Source of the DNA: an uncultured Clostridia bacterium
Lineage (GTDB): Bacteria; Bacillota; Clostridia; Christensenellales; CAG-138
DNA: 64,000 nt
Reading direction: 5' to 3'
Assembly (NCBI GenBank): GCA_944366945.1
Contig: CALVWJ010000003.1
Coordinates: forward strand, 62,001 to 126,000
A program made the translations under genes and the position numbers. Position 1 is the stretch's first letter, and each line of letters begins with the position of its first letter. The notes under the pieces are model-generated. The model searched no databases. It was not told where the DNA came from and worked only from the letters and a program-made list of their open reading frames with translations. Shown one piece after another: positions 9,160 through 16,204 of the stretch.

Positions 9160-9187
9160 AGGGCATGACAAGTAAATGCCATGCCCT
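9160..9187 (-). terminator. Possible terminator after the peptidoglycan-binding protein gene
   Basis: AGGGCATG (9160-9167) and CATGCCCT (9180-9187) are perfect inverted repeats with a 12-nt loop. They lie just downstream of the gene ending at 9200. The following T-run on the minus strand is weak (TTAAAT). Confidence 0.4.
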
Positions 9188-9199
9188 CGCGCATAAGGC

Positions 9200-9712
9200 T
9201 TAGCTCAATGTTCGCCAAGTTCCGTAAAGCTGAAGCTGAATACGGTCACCCGAAGTAGATTCGGAAGCGAACCTCAAACCTAAAATTGTCTGCCATCCTT
9301 GCTGCACTCCTGTAGAGTTTAAACAAGCATAATTGATAAACATGCTTTGTGATGATGAAGTCATCGAGATTGGTTTAAGATGATCGTAAAGCTTTCCCCA
9401 AGTATTAGCACCAACTGAGCCATCGTTATAAACAGCATTGTCAAGCTGGAAGTACTTTACAGCTTCTTTTGTATCACTTCCAAATACCCCATCAATTCCA
9501 CTATATCCCCCCATCTTTGTATGGCAAGTGCTGTCATAGGCGTAGCACATTTCTTGGATAAATCTGGAATTGTGTGAAACGCTATTTGATGTCATAGATG
9601 TAACTGCCAAGCCACGGAAAAAGTCCCTCTTATTAGGATAAGATTGCGCTAACACAGTAATGCTTGAAATCATTATTATAGTTGCTAAAAAAATTATAAT
9701 GATCTTCTTCAT
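9200..9712 (-). CDS. Secreted peptidoglycan-binding-domain protein
   Basis: The protein has 170 residues from ATG 9712, chosen because GGGAGAA lies directly before it. A signal peptide (MKKIIIIFLATIIMISSITVLA) precedes a PG_binding_1-like fold at about residues 30-95: a helix with IQEMCYAYD, then GIDGVFGSDTKEAVKYFQ, then DGSVGANTWGKL. This pattern is typical of domains that attach hydrolases to the cell wall. No catalytic domain follows; the last 70 residues form a separate, probably beta-rich tail. It may anchor to the wall by itself or bind a partner. Confidence 0.75.
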   Translation of the reverse strand: MKKIIIIFLATIIMISSITVLAQSYPNKRDFFRGLAVTSMTSNSVSHNSRFIQEMCYAYDSTCHTKMGGYSGIDGVFGSDTKEAVKYFQLDNAVYNDGSVGANTWGKLYDHLKPISMTSSSQSMFINYACLNSTGVQQGWQTILGLRFASESTSGDRIQLQLYGTWRTLS

Positions 9713-10293
9713 TGCTTCTCCCTTCATATTCCACTGTTGTTTTTTTAGTAGGAATCAGATAAAATCATTTATATCCCCTTGCAAATCAGCATCGCCATTG
9801 GGCGATGTGAGCCGCCCGCTCATGAAATGCAGGGGTATTTTCATGTATGGACAATCATAGGCGCCACCTCCATTTCTGTGTTGTGTGTGATACTGTTATT
9901 AACACACAAAATTCCCAAAATCTGTCATATAAATTGGAATTTCTCAAAAAGTTGAAAGCAGACGGAAGATTTGTGTGCCATAGCATAATGAATAATTGTA
10001 CGCCCTCAAATGCCTTTGGGGAGGGTTTTATTCGAAAAGTGCACATTGTATCTTATTTTGCTCCGTATCTTTTGACCGCCAGACAACATTTGCTTCGCTC
10101 TGCATAGCTGGTGGAAGATGCGTAACGAAACAATGCCGACCACTATGTATCTTTCTTTGTCATTTCAAATTTGAATAATAGTAACTCGACATTGCATTTC
10201 ATAAGATGATGCTTTCATATGAAATATACCAGCATAGGAAAAGCTTTTGCACAAAGATTAATTTTTCAGAGTTTTTAAAGTATGCGAAAGATT
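9713..10293. other. Intergenic region without a convincing gene
   Basis: About 580 bp lie between divergent genes. The sequence is AT-rich and the short open frames here lack ribosome sites and recognisable motifs. It should hold the minus-strand promoter for the peptidoglycan-binding protein and upstream elements of the plus-strand gene at 10360. I see no RNA gene. Confidence 0.5.
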
Positions 10294-10322
10294 TTGAGCC
10301 GTTAAAGTGTTATAAATAATAA
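10294..10322 (+). promoter_or_regulatory. Possible promoter for the small secreted protein
   Basis: TTGAGC (10294-10299) and TAATAA (10317-10322) are separated by 17 bp, 38 bp before the start codon. The match is moderate. An ECF-dependent promoter could be present instead, given the sigma factor gene nearby. Confidence 0.35.
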
Positions 10323-10359
10323 CGGCAAAGCTGTAAATACATTCTAGGAGGATGCTCAT

Positions 10360-10746
10360 ATGAAAAAAAGGATTACTTGCCTTGTTTTAGCTCTTATCTT
10401 TTGTCTACCCATCGGTGCAACAGCATTGGCGATGACGCGGGCAGCTGGTGGAAGATGTATGATCAGTAATACCGGTCGCAATGTCTCCTTTTCTGGCTTT
10501 TCTGAGTCTGGACAAACAGAAGATTATATTGGTATTACGGTGACGCTTTGGGAACAGCAAGGTAGCTCATGGGTTCCTGTTAGCAGCAAGAATAATCAAC
10601 TTAGAAATACCGATTACGTGGAGACAGGAGACGATATAACAGTAGATGGGGGGCATTACTATAAAGTTACCGCTCTTCATACCTCGACGAAAAATGGAGT
10701 ATCTTATTCGAGCTCGTCAGAGACGGCTAAGAGATGGATCCCTTAA
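10360..10746 (+). CDS. Small secreted protein of unknown function
   Basis: The product has 128 residues. The start has AGGAGG 8 nt upstream. A signal peptide (MKKRITCLVLALIFCLPIGATALA) leads to a mature domain of about 100 residues with alternating beta-strand character: GRNVSFSGFSESG, IGITVTLWEQQ, GGHYYKVTALHTS. One cysteine is visible in the mature part. It resembles small exported Clostridial proteins of the DUF6147 type as I remember them, but that is unverified. A strong terminator follows directly, so it is a single-gene unit convergent with the sigma/anti-sigma pair. Confidence 0.7.
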   Translation: MKKRITCLVLALIFCLPIGATALAMTRAAGGRCMISNTGRNVSFSGFSESGQTEDYIGITVTLWEQQGSSWVPVSSKNNQLRNTDYVETGDDITVDGGHYYKVTALHTSTKNGVSYSSSSETAKRWIP

Positions 10747-10768
10747 GCAGCAATGCCTTTAAGAAATT

Positions 10769-10800
10769 AAATGGATCGCCTTGGTTGGTGATCCATTTTT
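10769..10800 (+). terminator. Rho-independent terminator
   Basis: A 12-bp stem (10769-10780 with 10787-10798, one G-T wobble), a 6-nt loop and a run of five T end the transcript of the small secreted protein. The stem may also work for the convergent gene on the other strand. Confidence 0.85.
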
Positions 10801-10808
10801 CTGCTTTA

Positions 10809-11636
10809 CTATTTTCCATTTTCTAAATAGGTTAGCCCTTTTACGATATCTTGAAGATCATTCAAGTCAATGGCTGCACTTCTAATACTTATGTTATAGT
10901 CTGCTCCGTATATCTCTGCATATACCGTCCCATCCACCATAGTTGATAAATATGCTGTGGCACCGATTCCCGAGCCTACCGTTGTTACTTCTCCCATCGT
11001 GTTATTAGAACTGCCCCACGATGCTGCGTCATTATAAAGCGTTTGGCTTACTGTATATTGGCCTCCACTTTCACTGCTGTATTTGCCTCGTATCACAACT
11101 GTATTTTCGTCGAGAATATGCACCGTAAACGATGTTAAAATATCTTCGCCGTCGGGAATGACGATCTGCCTTCCAGTAGCTTCGGCTACTGCCTCCAAGC
11201 TCTCAAATTTTGAGGGAAGAGTGGAAAAATCAATGGCATCTATGTCATCTGCAATACTTTCGCCTTGCGCTAAAAATGAGTCATCCACTACTCTGACGAT
11301 AATATGATATATGCTTTCCGCAAATGCCATGCCCGCCTCCGTCATAGTAAAGAAGCTAACCATAAGTAAAAGCACAAATAGGCCAATTGCAACCTTGTAC
11401 CATAAAGAAGAAACTGGTTTTCGGGGCTTCCACTTTTCTAAGGGAGGCGGCGCAATAATTCCCAATTCCAAGCGTGTTTGCTGAATTACCTCATGCCCAT
11501 TAGGAATTGTATTGCTGTGTAAAAGGCGCTTTGCCTCTCGCCTAGACAACAAACCGTTTGGCCTAAGGAAAAACGGATGAGAAGCGGCCAGACGCTTCAT
11601 TTTATGGCATAAAATTCTTTCGCTAATCTCGTTCAT
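10809..11636 (-). CDS. Membrane-anchored anti-sigma-like protein
   Basis: The protein has 275 residues. ATG 11636 is chosen because AGAGG lies 8 nt upstream; a TTG 18 nt earlier overlaps the sigma gene stop but lacks a site. A cytoplasmic N-terminal part of about 80 residues is basic (KMKRLAASHPFFL, SRREAKRLL), followed by one transmembrane segment near 85-105 (VAIGLFVLLLMVSFF) and an extracytoplasmic domain of about 170 residues. It follows the ECF-type sigma factor gene by 14 bp in the same direction. From that arrangement I infer that it binds the sigma factor and senses something outside the membrane. The outer part has a DUF4367-like feel (TSFTVHILDENTVVIRG), but this is not certain. Confidence 0.7.
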   Translation of the reverse strand: MNEISERILCHKMKRLAASHPFFLRPNGLLSRREAKRLLHSNTIPNGHEVIQQTRLELGIIAPPPLEKWKPRKPVSSLWYKVAIGLFVLLLMVSFFTMTEAGMAFAESIYHIIVRVVDDSFLAQGESIADDIDAIDFSTLPSKFESLEAVAEATGRQIVIPDGEDILTSFTVHILDENTVVIRGKYSSESGGQYTVSQTLYNDAASWGSSNNTMGEVTTVGSGIGATAYLSTMVDGTVYAEIYGADYNISIRSAAIDLNDLQDIVKGLTYLENGK

Positions 11637-11650
11637 CAGATAAACCTCTT

Positions 11651-12166
11651 TCAAAATAAACTCAGGATTTCAATATGGTGCAGTATATCTGCCCCCTCCT
11701 TCGCAATCGCGTCACGCATTCGTTTAAGCCGCAAGGTTACCGCATTGGGCGTAATACCCATCTTGGCGGCAATCTTTTCTACCGGTATCCCATCCAGATA
11801 GTGATCGATAAAAATCTGTCGCATCTGGGGACTAAACTTTTGTAGATAGGATTCAATGCTCGTGATCCATTCCACATAGTCGTATGCGACGCTGGATTCT
11901 GGATGCTGACACATCTCGGCTAAGACCTCTGGATCATAAGCCTCAGACCTAGATTCCTTGCGTAAATAGTTTAGCGTCGCCCGATAGATACACTTAGTAA
12001 TATATGCGCTTGGATGTCGCAGATCAGAAAATTGATTTTTCTTTGTGAGCAGGACGACTGCTACATTATGGAGAATATCCTGTGCTTTTTCCACATCCTT
12101 GATCATCATGACTGCACATAGCAACAAGCTCCTATAATTCCTTTCAAAATACTGGATGATATCCAA
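11651..12166 (-). CDS. ECF-type RNA polymerase sigma factor
   Basis: The product has 171 residues and starts at a TTG with AGGAGG 5 nt upstream. Region 2 is visible at about 1-70 (YITKCIYRATLNYLRKE) and region 4 at about 100-155, with the helix-turn-helix VEKIAAKMGITPNAVTLRLKRMR. The length is normal for ECF factors. The anti-sigma-like membrane protein follows in the same transcript. The targets are not known; the four-lipoprotein array and the small secreted protein are the nearest candidates. No shared upstream motif was verified. Confidence 0.88.
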   Translation of the reverse strand: MDIIQYFERNYRSLLLCAVMMIKDVEKAQDILHNVAVVLLTKKNQFSDLRHPSAYITKCIYRATLNYLRKESRSEAYDPEVLAEMCQHPESSVAYDYVEWITSIESYLQKFSPQMRQIFIDHYLDGIPVEKIAAKMGITPNAVTLRLKRMRDAIAKEGADILHHIEILSLF

Positions 12167-12675
12167 ACCGTCCTCCTACCAAACACCGTGAAAATAGGCA
12201 TAACGTGTCTGCATGCATCCTTGCCATTATAGAATACAGCAAATAAGGAAAATCTTTCTTTAGTTCTTCGCGCGCAATACGACAATTTTCCCTATAACTT
12301 ATTATGACACACAAGAGTAAGAAAATCTGTCATAAAAATAAAATATTGAGATCAAAGAGCAGTAGAGTTATAAATCCTGCTGATCTTTATCCTTTCATGC
12401 GATCTCTTCCTTTATCATCAATAAACGTTTCAAAGGGCTTGGGCTAGAGTTTGCTCTGCGTCAGTTAATGATGCAGTGGTATGACCTTCTAGCGCCTGTA
12501 ATAATTCTGCGATCCGCTTTTCTCAAGCATCCAATCATCCTCCGTTATCTATATCCATATAAGAAATAATGTTTAACAATTCAAAAAGATTAGCTTATAG
12601 AGATGTTTTAAATACTTTTAGCTAATTTTCAACCTTGAATAGGTACGCTAAGTTAATGAATATAGGAGCTGTGCT
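12167..12675. other. AT-rich intergenic region, no gene seen
   Basis: This 500-bp stretch upstream of the sigma factor gene has no frame with a ribosome site and sensible composition. It should contain the sigma operon promoter on the minus strand. No inverted repeat longer than a few bases was noticed. Confidence 0.5.
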
Positions 12676-12919
12676 ATGAGATGCGAACAGGAAATGGCGG
12701 CGTTGAGGGAAACCATTTGCAGCATGTTGCAGCATGCGCAAGAATAAACGGATCACCCAGGAAGAGCTAGCTGAGCTGTTAGACGTTACCCCTACGCATG
12801 TGAAGCATATAGAAAGCGGACACCGCAAACCTTCAATAGAAATCCTTTTGGACCTGGCAAAAATACTGAATTTCTCTTTGGATAGTATGGTGGATCCGTA
12901 TATTAAATGGAATGGATGA
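12676..12919 (+). pseudogene. XRE-family HTH regulator, frameshifted by a 10-bp duplication
   Basis: ATG 12676 has AGGAG 7 nt upstream and reads MRCEQEMAALRETICSM. A perfect tandem duplication of TTGCAGCATG at 12717-12736 then shifts the frame, and translation stops at 12745-12747 after 23 codons. Removing one copy restores a continuous protein whose N-terminus joins to RKNKRITQEELAELL, exactly what an XRE domain should look like: TQEELAELLDVTPTHVKHIE is the DNA-binding helix pair and PSIEILLDLAKIL the later helices. An ATG inside the second copy (12734) could still start a 61-residue protein lacking most of helix 1. The gene is either inactive, phase-variable or made from the internal start. 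Confidence 0.75.
12717..12736 (+). repeat. 10-bp perfect tandem duplication
   Basis: TTGCAGCATG occurs twice in a row (12717-12726 and 12727-12736). The unit length is not a multiple of three, so copy number sets the reading frame of the XRE gene. Confidence 0.95.
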
Positions 12920-13066
12920 AACGTCGCTGGTGTTCGTTTTGCGGGTTCTGGAGGCGATGTGCGAAAAGGAGCAAAATACAACACATAATACACTTTGCGA
13001 CTAAGCATTCCCCAAAATGGGAATAAGAGACAACTGGCGATTCCATAGGGTTTTTAGACAAATATA

Positions 13067-13093
13067 GAAAAGAGACTGCTAGAGGCCAGTCCC
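13067..13093 (-). terminator. Terminator after the sortase gene
   Basis: On the minus strand GGGACTG (13093-13087) and CAGTCTC (13078-13072) form a 7-bp stem with one wobble and an 8-nt loop, followed by TTTTC. It lies 17 bp after the restored sortase stop at 13110, which supports that end rather than the premature one at 13157. Confidence 0.55.
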
Positions 13094-13109
13094 TTCAATT
13101 GGTTACAGA

Positions 13110-13807
13110 TTATAGAGGAGAACCCAAAGGTGGCAAGGACGTTTCAACTTTTCCTGTCACCACATACTTCCCCGGTGCGTTCCCGCTATAAGTGAAACGG
13201 ATAGCAGGTGACCAGCACTTGGGTGTTTCTGCCTGGGGTTGGGGAGCCGCCAGTCCGCCGTGTCTTCATATATCACGATTTCAGAAACCGTATAGGTATA
13301 TTCCTGGCCGTCGCGATACAGGAAGCATATGTTGTCCCCAATTTTTACATCCTGGAGGGGGCGCAGATGCTTCCGATTTCTGTGCCCCAGGATGACGCTC
13401 ATCCCTGCATGGCTCGGCAGGGCGCTGTCTGGCATCCAGACCGGGCCATCCGCCAGCGTGGCTTCGTCTACGCCTATGGCCACGGGAATTTCCTTTTTCC
13501 CAATGCGCAAAATGCCCAAGCCGGGCCCATCAAAGGAAGCGTCCGGCTGGCCTTGGGCTACATATGGAGCCACCGGGGAAGGGCTGGGAACGAAGAGCGT
13601 AGCTTCGCCTTCATTCTCCACCAAGGCCACCGCCTGGGAAGACGGGGGAGCGGAGAGCATTTCTTTCTCCTCCCGGCCAAACCCTACACTCTGCAACCCC
13701 GTGCGAAGCAGCCGGGGCAGAAACAAAAGGCTGCCCCCCGTCAACAGCGCCAGGCAGATCAACATTCGGCCGATCCGCCGCTTTTCCAGTTTTTCTTGTT
13801 TTGACAT
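13110..13807 (-). pseudogene. Class D sortase with two frameshifts near the 3' end
   Basis: The N-terminus has a basic start, one transmembrane anchor (about 14-32) and a linker, then the sortase fold: GLGILRIGKKEIPVAIG, WMPDSALPSHAGMSVILGHR with the catalytic His, and RPLQDVKIGD. As written the frame slips at a C4 run (complement of 13241-13244) and stops at 13157 after 216 codons. Removing one base there restores VLVTCYPF, with the catalytic Cys codon at 13206-13204. A second extra base at about 13190-13191 must also be removed to read HYSGNAPGKYVVTGK to a stop at 13110. With both corrections the match to class D sortases, which cleave and anchor surface proteins, is complete. Either the gene is decaying or the sequence has two homopolymer errors. 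Confidence 0.8.
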
Positions 13808-14085
13808 GGGAGCATTCCTTGTTCATCTATACAAGGGGCGGGCATATAGGACGATTTTCCAGGCGCTGTCGTTTTTTCTAAAGGATGCGCAACACCATTT
13901 GGCCTTCGCTGGAGCTGGCGTCTACCATCCTTCCATCCCTAATATCAACGCCGGTGTGGCGGATCTCGTTCCAGCAGCCACAGGTACAGACTTTGGACTA
14001 GGCGTTCGGGCATGTTGCGTGCAACAAGCGGGAATTTGTGCATGCAACCGAATGCGCCGGAAACGTTCCTTAAAGCAAAAAAACG

Positions 14086-14114
14086 TTGACACCATGGGCG
14101 CTTGGTGATAAGAT
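14086..14114 (+). promoter_or_regulatory. Strong sigma-A-type promoter for the T-box operon
   Basis: TTGACA (14086-14091) and TAAGAT (14109-14114) are spaced by exactly 17 bp. Transcription would start near 14121, at the beginning of the T-box leader. Confidence 0.85.
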
Positions 14115-14120
14115 ATGCCC

Positions 14121-14378
14121 AATCATTCAAATGCGTAGAAGAAACCAAGTAGGCGGAGCGCTGCTCCTAAGAGAGCTGCCGGGTGGTGCAAGGCAGTGGA
14201 GCAACTTGCGCTGAATACCTTTCGGAGCGGCTTGCTGAACGAATGAGTAGGCAATGACGGGACGCGCCCGTTACAGCGCGAGGATATGCCAGTATCCGAA
14301 TGAGGCTGCCAAATGGCAGTAAATTGAGGTGGTACCACGGGTATGCTCGTCCTCTGCATTGTGCAGAGGACTTTTTTT
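14121..14378 (+). promoter_or_regulatory. T-box riboswitch (leader) controlling the aryl-CoA/ior operon
   Basis: The leader has the T-box landmarks in order. AGAGAG is at 14170-14175, followed by a GGTGGTGCAA loop element. The specifier region is CTGAATACC at 14211-14219, the conserved GAGGTGGTACCACGG lies at 14326-14340, and a terminator with seven T ends at 14378. In this class uncharged tRNA pairs with the specifier codon and with the TGGN bulge, which prevents termination. The bulge base N is T14333, which demands a tRNA with discriminator A. That excludes tRNA-Asn and tRNA-Trp (both G) and agrees with Tyr, whose codon TAC is at 14216-14218. ACC (Thr) at 14217-14219 is the main alternative. 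The downstream genes handle aromatic substrates, which favours Tyr. Confidence 0.93.
14349..14378 (+). terminator. Regulated terminator of the T-box leader
   Basis: A perfect 10-bp stem (14349-14358 with 14362-14371), a 3-nt loop and seven T. It lies directly after the T-box sequence, so it is the terminator half of the switch rather than a gene end. Confidence 0.92.
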
Positions 14379-14432
14379 ATTTAGGCATGATCCGTGCACT
14401 TCGTGCACAGGAAAGAGAAGAAGGAGAAAACA

Positions 14433-16067
14433 ATGATCATCACGGAACTGTTGGAAAAGAACGCGCGCTTGTATGGCGGAGAGACCAGCATCGTGGAAAT
14501 CAATCCCTCCGAGGAACGGGATAAGGCGGTTACCTGGAGGGATTATAGCCTTATCGAGCATTCCATGGATGCACCTTACCGAAGGGAGATGAGTTGGTCC
14601 TCGTTTAACCGCCGTGCAAACCGTTTTGCGAACCTCCTTTTGAGCAGAGGCGTTCAGCGGGGGGCAAAGGTGGGCATTTTGATGATGAACTGCCTGGAAT
14701 GGTTGCCCATCTATTTCGGCATTTTGAAAGCAGGCTGCATCGCAGTGCCGTTGAATTTCCGCTATTCCAGCGAGGAAATCGAGTACTGCTTGGACCTTGC
14801 CGATGTGGAGACCCTGGTGTTTGGCCCCGAGTTTATCACCCGCCTGGAGCCCATTGTAGGTCGGCTCAAAAAGGTTAAGATCCTGCTTTTTGTTGGGAGG
14901 GACACGCCTTCCTTCGCAGAATCCTACAAGGATCTTGCGGGGTATTATTCCTGGGAGGCACCTGCGGTTGATTTAACGGAGGAAGACCCGGCAGCGATTT
15001 ACTTTTCTTCCGGCACCACGGGCTTCCCCAAAGCGATTCTTCACAACCACCGGGCTCTGATCAGCTCCTGCCTTACGGAGCAAAACCATCATGGCCAGAC
15101 CCATGAGGATGTGTTCCTCTGCATCCCGCCGCTTTACCATACGGGGGCGAAGATGCACTGGTTCGGAAGCCTTTTGACGGGCGGCAAGGCAGTACTTTTA
15201 AGGGGCGTGAAGCCCGAATGGATTTTCCGGGTGATTTCGGAGGAAAAATGCACCATCGTATGGCTGTTGGTGCCGTGGGCGCAGGATATCCTGGATGCGA
15301 TCGATGCTGGACGGATCAAGCTTGACCATTGCATGCTGGATCAATGGCGGCTCATGCATATTGGTGCACAGCCTGTGCCACCAAGTTTAATCCGCCGCTG
15401 GAAAGCGGTATTCCCACAGCATCAATATGATACCAACTATGGCCTCAGCGAATCCACTGGCCCGGGCTGCGTGCACCTTGGCGTAGAAAACATTGAAAAG
15501 GTTGGTGCGATTGGAAAGCCGGGTTATCTTTGGAAGGCACGCATTGTGGATGAGAAAGGGCAGGATGTGCCGCAAGGCAAGGTGGGCGAGCTTGCCGTGC
15601 AGGGCCCGGGCGTGATGCAGTGCTATTATAAAAACCCGGAAGCAACAGCGGAAATCCTCAAGGATGGCTGGCTGTTTACCGGCGATATGGCGCAGATGGA
15701 TGAAGATGGGTTCATTTACCTGGTGGATCGAAAGAAGGATGTCATCATCTCAGGGGGCGAAAACCTCTATCCCGTGCAGATCGAAGATTTCCTTAGGCAA
15801 TATGGGAAGATCAAGGATGTTGCCGTCATCGGCCTGCCGGATAAGCGCTTGGGCGAGATCGCGGCAGCGATCATCGAGTGCAAGGAAGGGGAAACCTGCA
15901 CCGAAGAGGAGATCAACCAGTTCTGCAAGGAGCTGCCCCGCTATAAACGGCCGAGGAAGATCATCTTTGCGCAAGTGCCAAGAAACCCAACGGGCAAGAT
16001 TGAAAAGCCAGTTCTGCGGGAACGGTACGGCCGCACACGCCTGGTAGAGGCGCAAACAACTAACTAA
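14433..16067 (+). CDS. AMP-forming acyl/aryl-CoA ligase
   Basis: The protein has 544 residues from ATG 14433 (AAGGAG 6 nt upstream; the frame is open 13 codons earlier without a site). It belongs to the adenylate-forming superfamily: the P-loop is YFSSGTTGFPKAI near residue 190, the adenine motif is YGLSEST near 335, the hinge region reads LFTGDMAQMDEDGFIYLVDR and the catalytic lysine is in NPTGKIEK near the end. It would activate a carboxylic acid to its CoA thioester using ATP. It is the first gene after the T-box, ahead of iorAB, so an arylacetate or related acid is the likely substrate. That is inference from context; fatty-acyl specificity cannot be ruled out. A second, unrelated-subfamily ligase sits later in the same operon. 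Confidence 0.88.
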   Translation: MIITELLEKNARLYGGETSIVEINPSEERDKAVTWRDYSLIEHSMDAPYRREMSWSSFNRRANRFANLLLSRGVQRGAKVGILMMNCLEWLPIYFGILKAGCIAVPLNFRYSSEEIEYCLDLADVETLVFGPEFITRLEPIVGRLKKVKILLFVGRDTPSFAESYKDLAGYYSWEAPAVDLTEEDPAAIYFSSGTTGFPKAILHNHRALISSCLTEQNHHGQTHEDVFLCIPPLYHTGAKMHWFGSLLTGGKAVLLRGVKPEWIFRVISEEKCTIVWLLVPWAQDILDAIDAGRIKLDHCMLDQWRLMHIGAQPVPPSLIRRWKAVFPQHQYDTNYGLSESTGPGCVHLGVENIEKVGAIGKPGYLWKARIVDEKGQDVPQGKVGELAVQGPGVMQCYYKNPEATAEILKDGWLFTGDMAQMDEDGFIYLVDRKKDVIISGGENLYPVQIEDFLRQYGKIKDVAVIGLPDKRLGEIAAAIIECKEGETCTEEEINQFCKELPRYKRPRKIIFAQVPRNPTGKIEKPVLRERYGRTRLVEAQTTN

Positions 16068-16204
16068 AGCGGCAGATATAGTTGCTCCCGCGCGGGATTT
16101 GTATTATTATAGATAGAAAAGCCTTGGCCTGCCGCAGCATGTGGCACAAAAAGAAATGGGCGGCTTTGCAGGCTTTTTGGTTTGACAGCACAAGGAGGAG
16201 GATC

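Noticed and set aside
12622..13008. 128-codon minus-strand frame
   Set aside because: It is antisense to the damaged XRE gene; the plus-strand reading has a ribosome site and a complete helix-turn-helix.
14121..14378. Trp attenuator or other amino acid leader peptide
   Set aside because: No short coding leader with repeated codons is seen, and the conserved T-box sequence explains the structure fully.
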